Assembly (NCBI RefSeq): GCF_036014195.1
Contig: NZ_CP107918.1
Coordinates: forward strand, 6,262,001 to 6,326,000
Origin: Streptomyces sp. NBC_00442
Lineage (GTDB): Bacteria; Actinomycetota; Actinomycetes; Streptomycetales; Streptomycetaceae
DNA: 64,000 nt
Direction: 5' to 3'
Both the position numbers and the translations under genes were made by a program. The notes beneath the pieces were generated by a model. The model saw only the letters and a program-made list of their open reading frames with translations, ran no database searches and was not told where the DNA came from. Positions 62,198-64,000 of this stretch are shown here, in pieces. Numbering within the stretch: position 1 is the stretch's first letter; every line of letters starts with the position of its first letter.

Positions 62198-63853
62198 ATG
62201 GCGTACGACGCCGATGTGATCGTGATCGGGGCGGGCCTCGCGGGCCTGGTGGCCACCGCCGAGCTGGTGGACGCCGGCAAAAAGGTGATCCTGCTCGACC
62301 AGGAGCCCGAACGGTCCCTGGGCGGCCAGGCGCACTGGTCCTTCGGCGGTCTCTTCCTCGTGGACTCGCCCGAGCAGCGCCGTATGAGGATCAAGGACAG
62401 CCGGGCGCTCGCGCTCCAGGACTGGTACGGCACGGCCGGCTTCGACCGGGACGAGGACCACTGGCCACGCGAGTGGGCCACGGCGTACGTCGACTTCGCG
62501 GCGGGCGAGAAGCGGGCGTGGCTGCACGCCCAGGGGGTCCGGTTCTTCCCCGTGGTGGGCTGGGCCGAACGGGGCGGCTACGACGCCACCGGGCATGGCA
62601 ACTCCGTTCCCCGCTTCCACATCACCTGGGGCACCGGGCCGGGCATCGTCGCCCCGTTCGAGCGGAGAGTGCGGGAGGGCGCCGCCCGGGGACTCGTTCA
62701 GTTCGCGTTCCGCCACCGGGTCACGGGGCTCGGCCGCAGCGCCGGAACCGTCGACACCGTCACCGGCGAGATCCTGGAGCCGTCCGGTGCCGCGCGCGGG
62801 ACCGCGTCCACCCGGACCGTCACCGGCTCCTTCGAGCTTACGGCGCAGGCGGTGATCGTGACCAGCGGCGGCATCGGAGGCAACCACGACCTCGTGCGGG
62901 CCCAGTGGCCCGAGCGGCTCGGCACCCCGCCCGAACACATGCTCTCCGGGGTGCCCGCCCATGTGGACGGCCTCATGCTCGGCATCACCGAACGGGCCGG
63001 CGCCCACCACATCAACCGCGACCGGATGTGGCACTACACCGAGGGCATCCAGAACTGGAACCCGATATGGGCCCGGCACGGCATACGCATTCTCCCCGGC
63101 CCCTCCTCGCTCTGGCTGGACGCGCGCGGCAGCCGGCTTCCGGTGCCGCTCTTCCCCGGCTTCGACACGCTCGGCACGCTCGACCACATCATGAAGACCG
63201 GGTACGACTACACGTGGTTCGTCCTCGACCAGAAGATCATCGGCAAGGAGTTCGCCCTGTCGGGCTCCGAGCAGAACCCCGACCTGACGGGCAAGTCCGT
63301 ACGCGGTGTCATCGGGCGGGCCCGTGCCGATGTGCCGGGGCCGGTCAAGGCGTTCATGGACCACGGCGCCGACTTCGTCGTCGAGAAGGACCTCGCCTCG
63401 CTGGTGCGCGGCATGAACGCGCTCACCGAGGAGCCCCTCATCGACGAGGCGGCGCTGCGCCGCGAGATCGTGGCCCGCGACCGTGAGATCGCCAACCCCT
63501 TCACCAAGGACCTCCAGGTCACCGCCCTGCGCGGGGCCCGTGCCTATCTCGGCGACAAGCTGATCCGCACCGCGCCCCCGCACCGCATCCTCGACCCGGA
63601 GGCCGGCCCGCTGATCGCGGTGAAGCTGCACATCCTGACCCGCAAGTCGCTCGGCGGCCTGGAGACCGATCTGTCCTCGCGCGTCCTCATGGCGGGCGGC
63701 GAGCCGCTGCCGGGCGTGTACGCGGCGGGGGAGGCGGCCGGGTTCGGCGGCGGAGGCGTCCACGGCTACCGCTCCCTGGAAGGCACCTTCCTCGGCGGCT
63801 GCATCTTCTCCGGGCGTGCGGCGGGCCGTGCGGCGGCGAAGGCCGTCTCGTAG
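62198..63853 (+). CDS. FAD-dependent dehydrogenase, KsdD-like (3-ketosteroid dehydrogenase family)
   Basis: The 551-residue protein has the FAD Rossmann motif VIVIGAGLAGLVATAELVDA, GGQAHWSFGGLF, ITWGTGPGIVAPF and the C-terminal FAD motif GVYAAGEAAGFGGGGVHGYR with LEGTFLGGCIFSGRAAGRA. This branch is annotated FAD-binding dehydrogenase in many Streptomyces, and its substrate is not known. ATG at 62198 follows a weak site. It is divergent from the DMT transporter. Confidence 0.92.
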   Translation: MAYDADVIVIGAGLAGLVATAELVDAGKKVILLDQEPERSLGGQAHWSFGGLFLVDSPEQRRMRIKDSRALALQDWYGTAGFDRDEDHWPREWATAYVDFAAGEKRAWLHAQGVRFFPVVGWAERGGYDATGHGNSVPRFHITWGTGPGIVAPFERRVREGAARGLVQFAFRHRVTGLGRSAGTVDTVTGEILEPSGAARGTASTRTVTGSFELTAQAVIVTSGGIGGNHDLVRAQWPERLGTPPEHMLSGVPAHVDGLMLGITERAGAHHINRDRMWHYTEGIQNWNPIWARHGIRILPGPSSLWLDARGSRLPVPLFPGFDTLGTLDHIMKTGYDYTWFVLDQKIIGKEFALSGSEQNPDLTGKSVRGVIGRARADVPGPVKAFMDHGADFVVEKDLASLVRGMNALTEEPLIDEAALRREIVARDREIANPFTKDLQVTALRGARAYLGDKLIRTAPPHRILDPEAGPLIAVKLHILTRKSLGGLETDLSSRVLMAGGEPLPGVYAAGEAAGFGGGGVHGYRSLEGTFLGGCIFSGRAAGRAAAKAVS

Positions 63854-63948
63854 GGGGGCCCGTGCCCCGGGCGGGGAATTTCTGACGGAACGGTGACGTG
63901 CGGCCCCGGCCCCTGGCAGGACCGGCCCGCGGGTGTTCGAATCATGGG

Positions 63949-64000
63949 GTGACACCAGAACCAACGCCTCCGCCCGAGCGGGGCGCACCCGTCGGGCGCC
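63949..64000 (+). CDS. Possible start of a gene cut by the right edge
   Basis: A GTG at 63949 opens a frame reading MTPEPTPPPERGAPVGR to the edge. A Pro/Glu-rich beginning is common in Streptomyces membrane or kinase proteins. Upstream lies a promoter-like stretch (TCTGACGGAACGGTGACG). Seventeen codons are too few to identify a family. Confidence 0.35.
   Translation, partial: MTPEPTPPPERGAPVGR

Overview
The window reads as chromosomal DNA of a Streptomyces species. GC content is very high throughout, third codon positions are almost always G or C, GTG and TTG starts are common, four-base stop/start overlaps are frequent, and many families are typical of the genus (eukaryotic-type Ser/Thr kinase, many TetR regulators, S. 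rimosus-type SGNH lipase, orphan type ISP protein, SoxR). No tRNA, rRNA, transposase, integrase or CRISPR array was found. Homology calls were made by eye from motifs.

Layout. 1-3.8 kb: a leftward surface-glycan operon (two family 2 glycosyltransferases, a polysaccharide deacetylase and a flippase cut by the left edge), each pair overlapping by 4 bases. 4.1-9.1 kb: a small frameshifted membrane-protein remnant, a secreted SGNH lipase, a Ser/Thr kinase, a small basic protein and a CaiB-type CoA-transferase.

9.4-26.5 kb: the most unusual part, a probable biosynthetic gene cluster centred on S-adenosylmethionine (SAM). The left arm has a 59-residue secreted peptide, a Gfo/Idh/MocA-type protein and a LuxR-type regulator. 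A leftward operon carries a free-standing NRPS adenylation domain, a Pro-1 tautomerase and a second-type metK. Facing it, across a promoter region with a perfect inverted repeat, runs a rightward series: alpha/beta hydrolase, MFS exporter, carrier protein fused to a thioesterase, TrmO/TsaA-family protein, HemN-like radical SAM enzyme, a cystathionine gamma-synthase-like protein with no lysine at all, tandem OsmC-like protein, SAM methyltransferase, ATP-grasp ligase, second TrmO/TsaA-family protein and a LuxR-type regulator. I do not recognise this combination as a known pathway. My inference is a small modified amino acid or peptide whose formation uses SAM as methyl, methylene or aminocarboxypropyl donor.

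26.6-33.8 kb: a drug-type ABC exporter with a divergent TetR gene and two matching operators, an acetyltransferase, an orphan type ISP-like protein, and hmgA between a GntR gene and a divergent TetR gene with a clear operator. 33.8-46.5 kb: central and acyl-CoA metabolism (molybdopterin oxidoreductase, CitMHS transporter, aldehyde and alcohol dehydrogenases, EamA exporter, acyl-CoA dehydrogenase, MaoC hydratase, SoxR, BKACE-type enzyme), with three TetR regulators and repeated operator-like sites.

46.6-64 kb: a zinc-ribbon protein, a secreted penicillin-acylase-family enzyme, an alpha/beta hydrolase, a NamZ-type muramidase, an array of ten 56-60 bp repeats, an SDR/acyl-CoA synthetase/TetR operon, an acyl-CoA dehydrogenase next to a phosphotransferase (the two parts of ACAD10/11), two DUF202 membrane proteins, a NUDIX hydrolase, a DMT-type transporter and a KsdD-like flavoprotein. 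A TetR-type palindrome recurs upstream of the SDR operon, the phosphotransferase operon and, more weakly, the distant molybdopterin oxidoreductase, suggesting a small local regulon.
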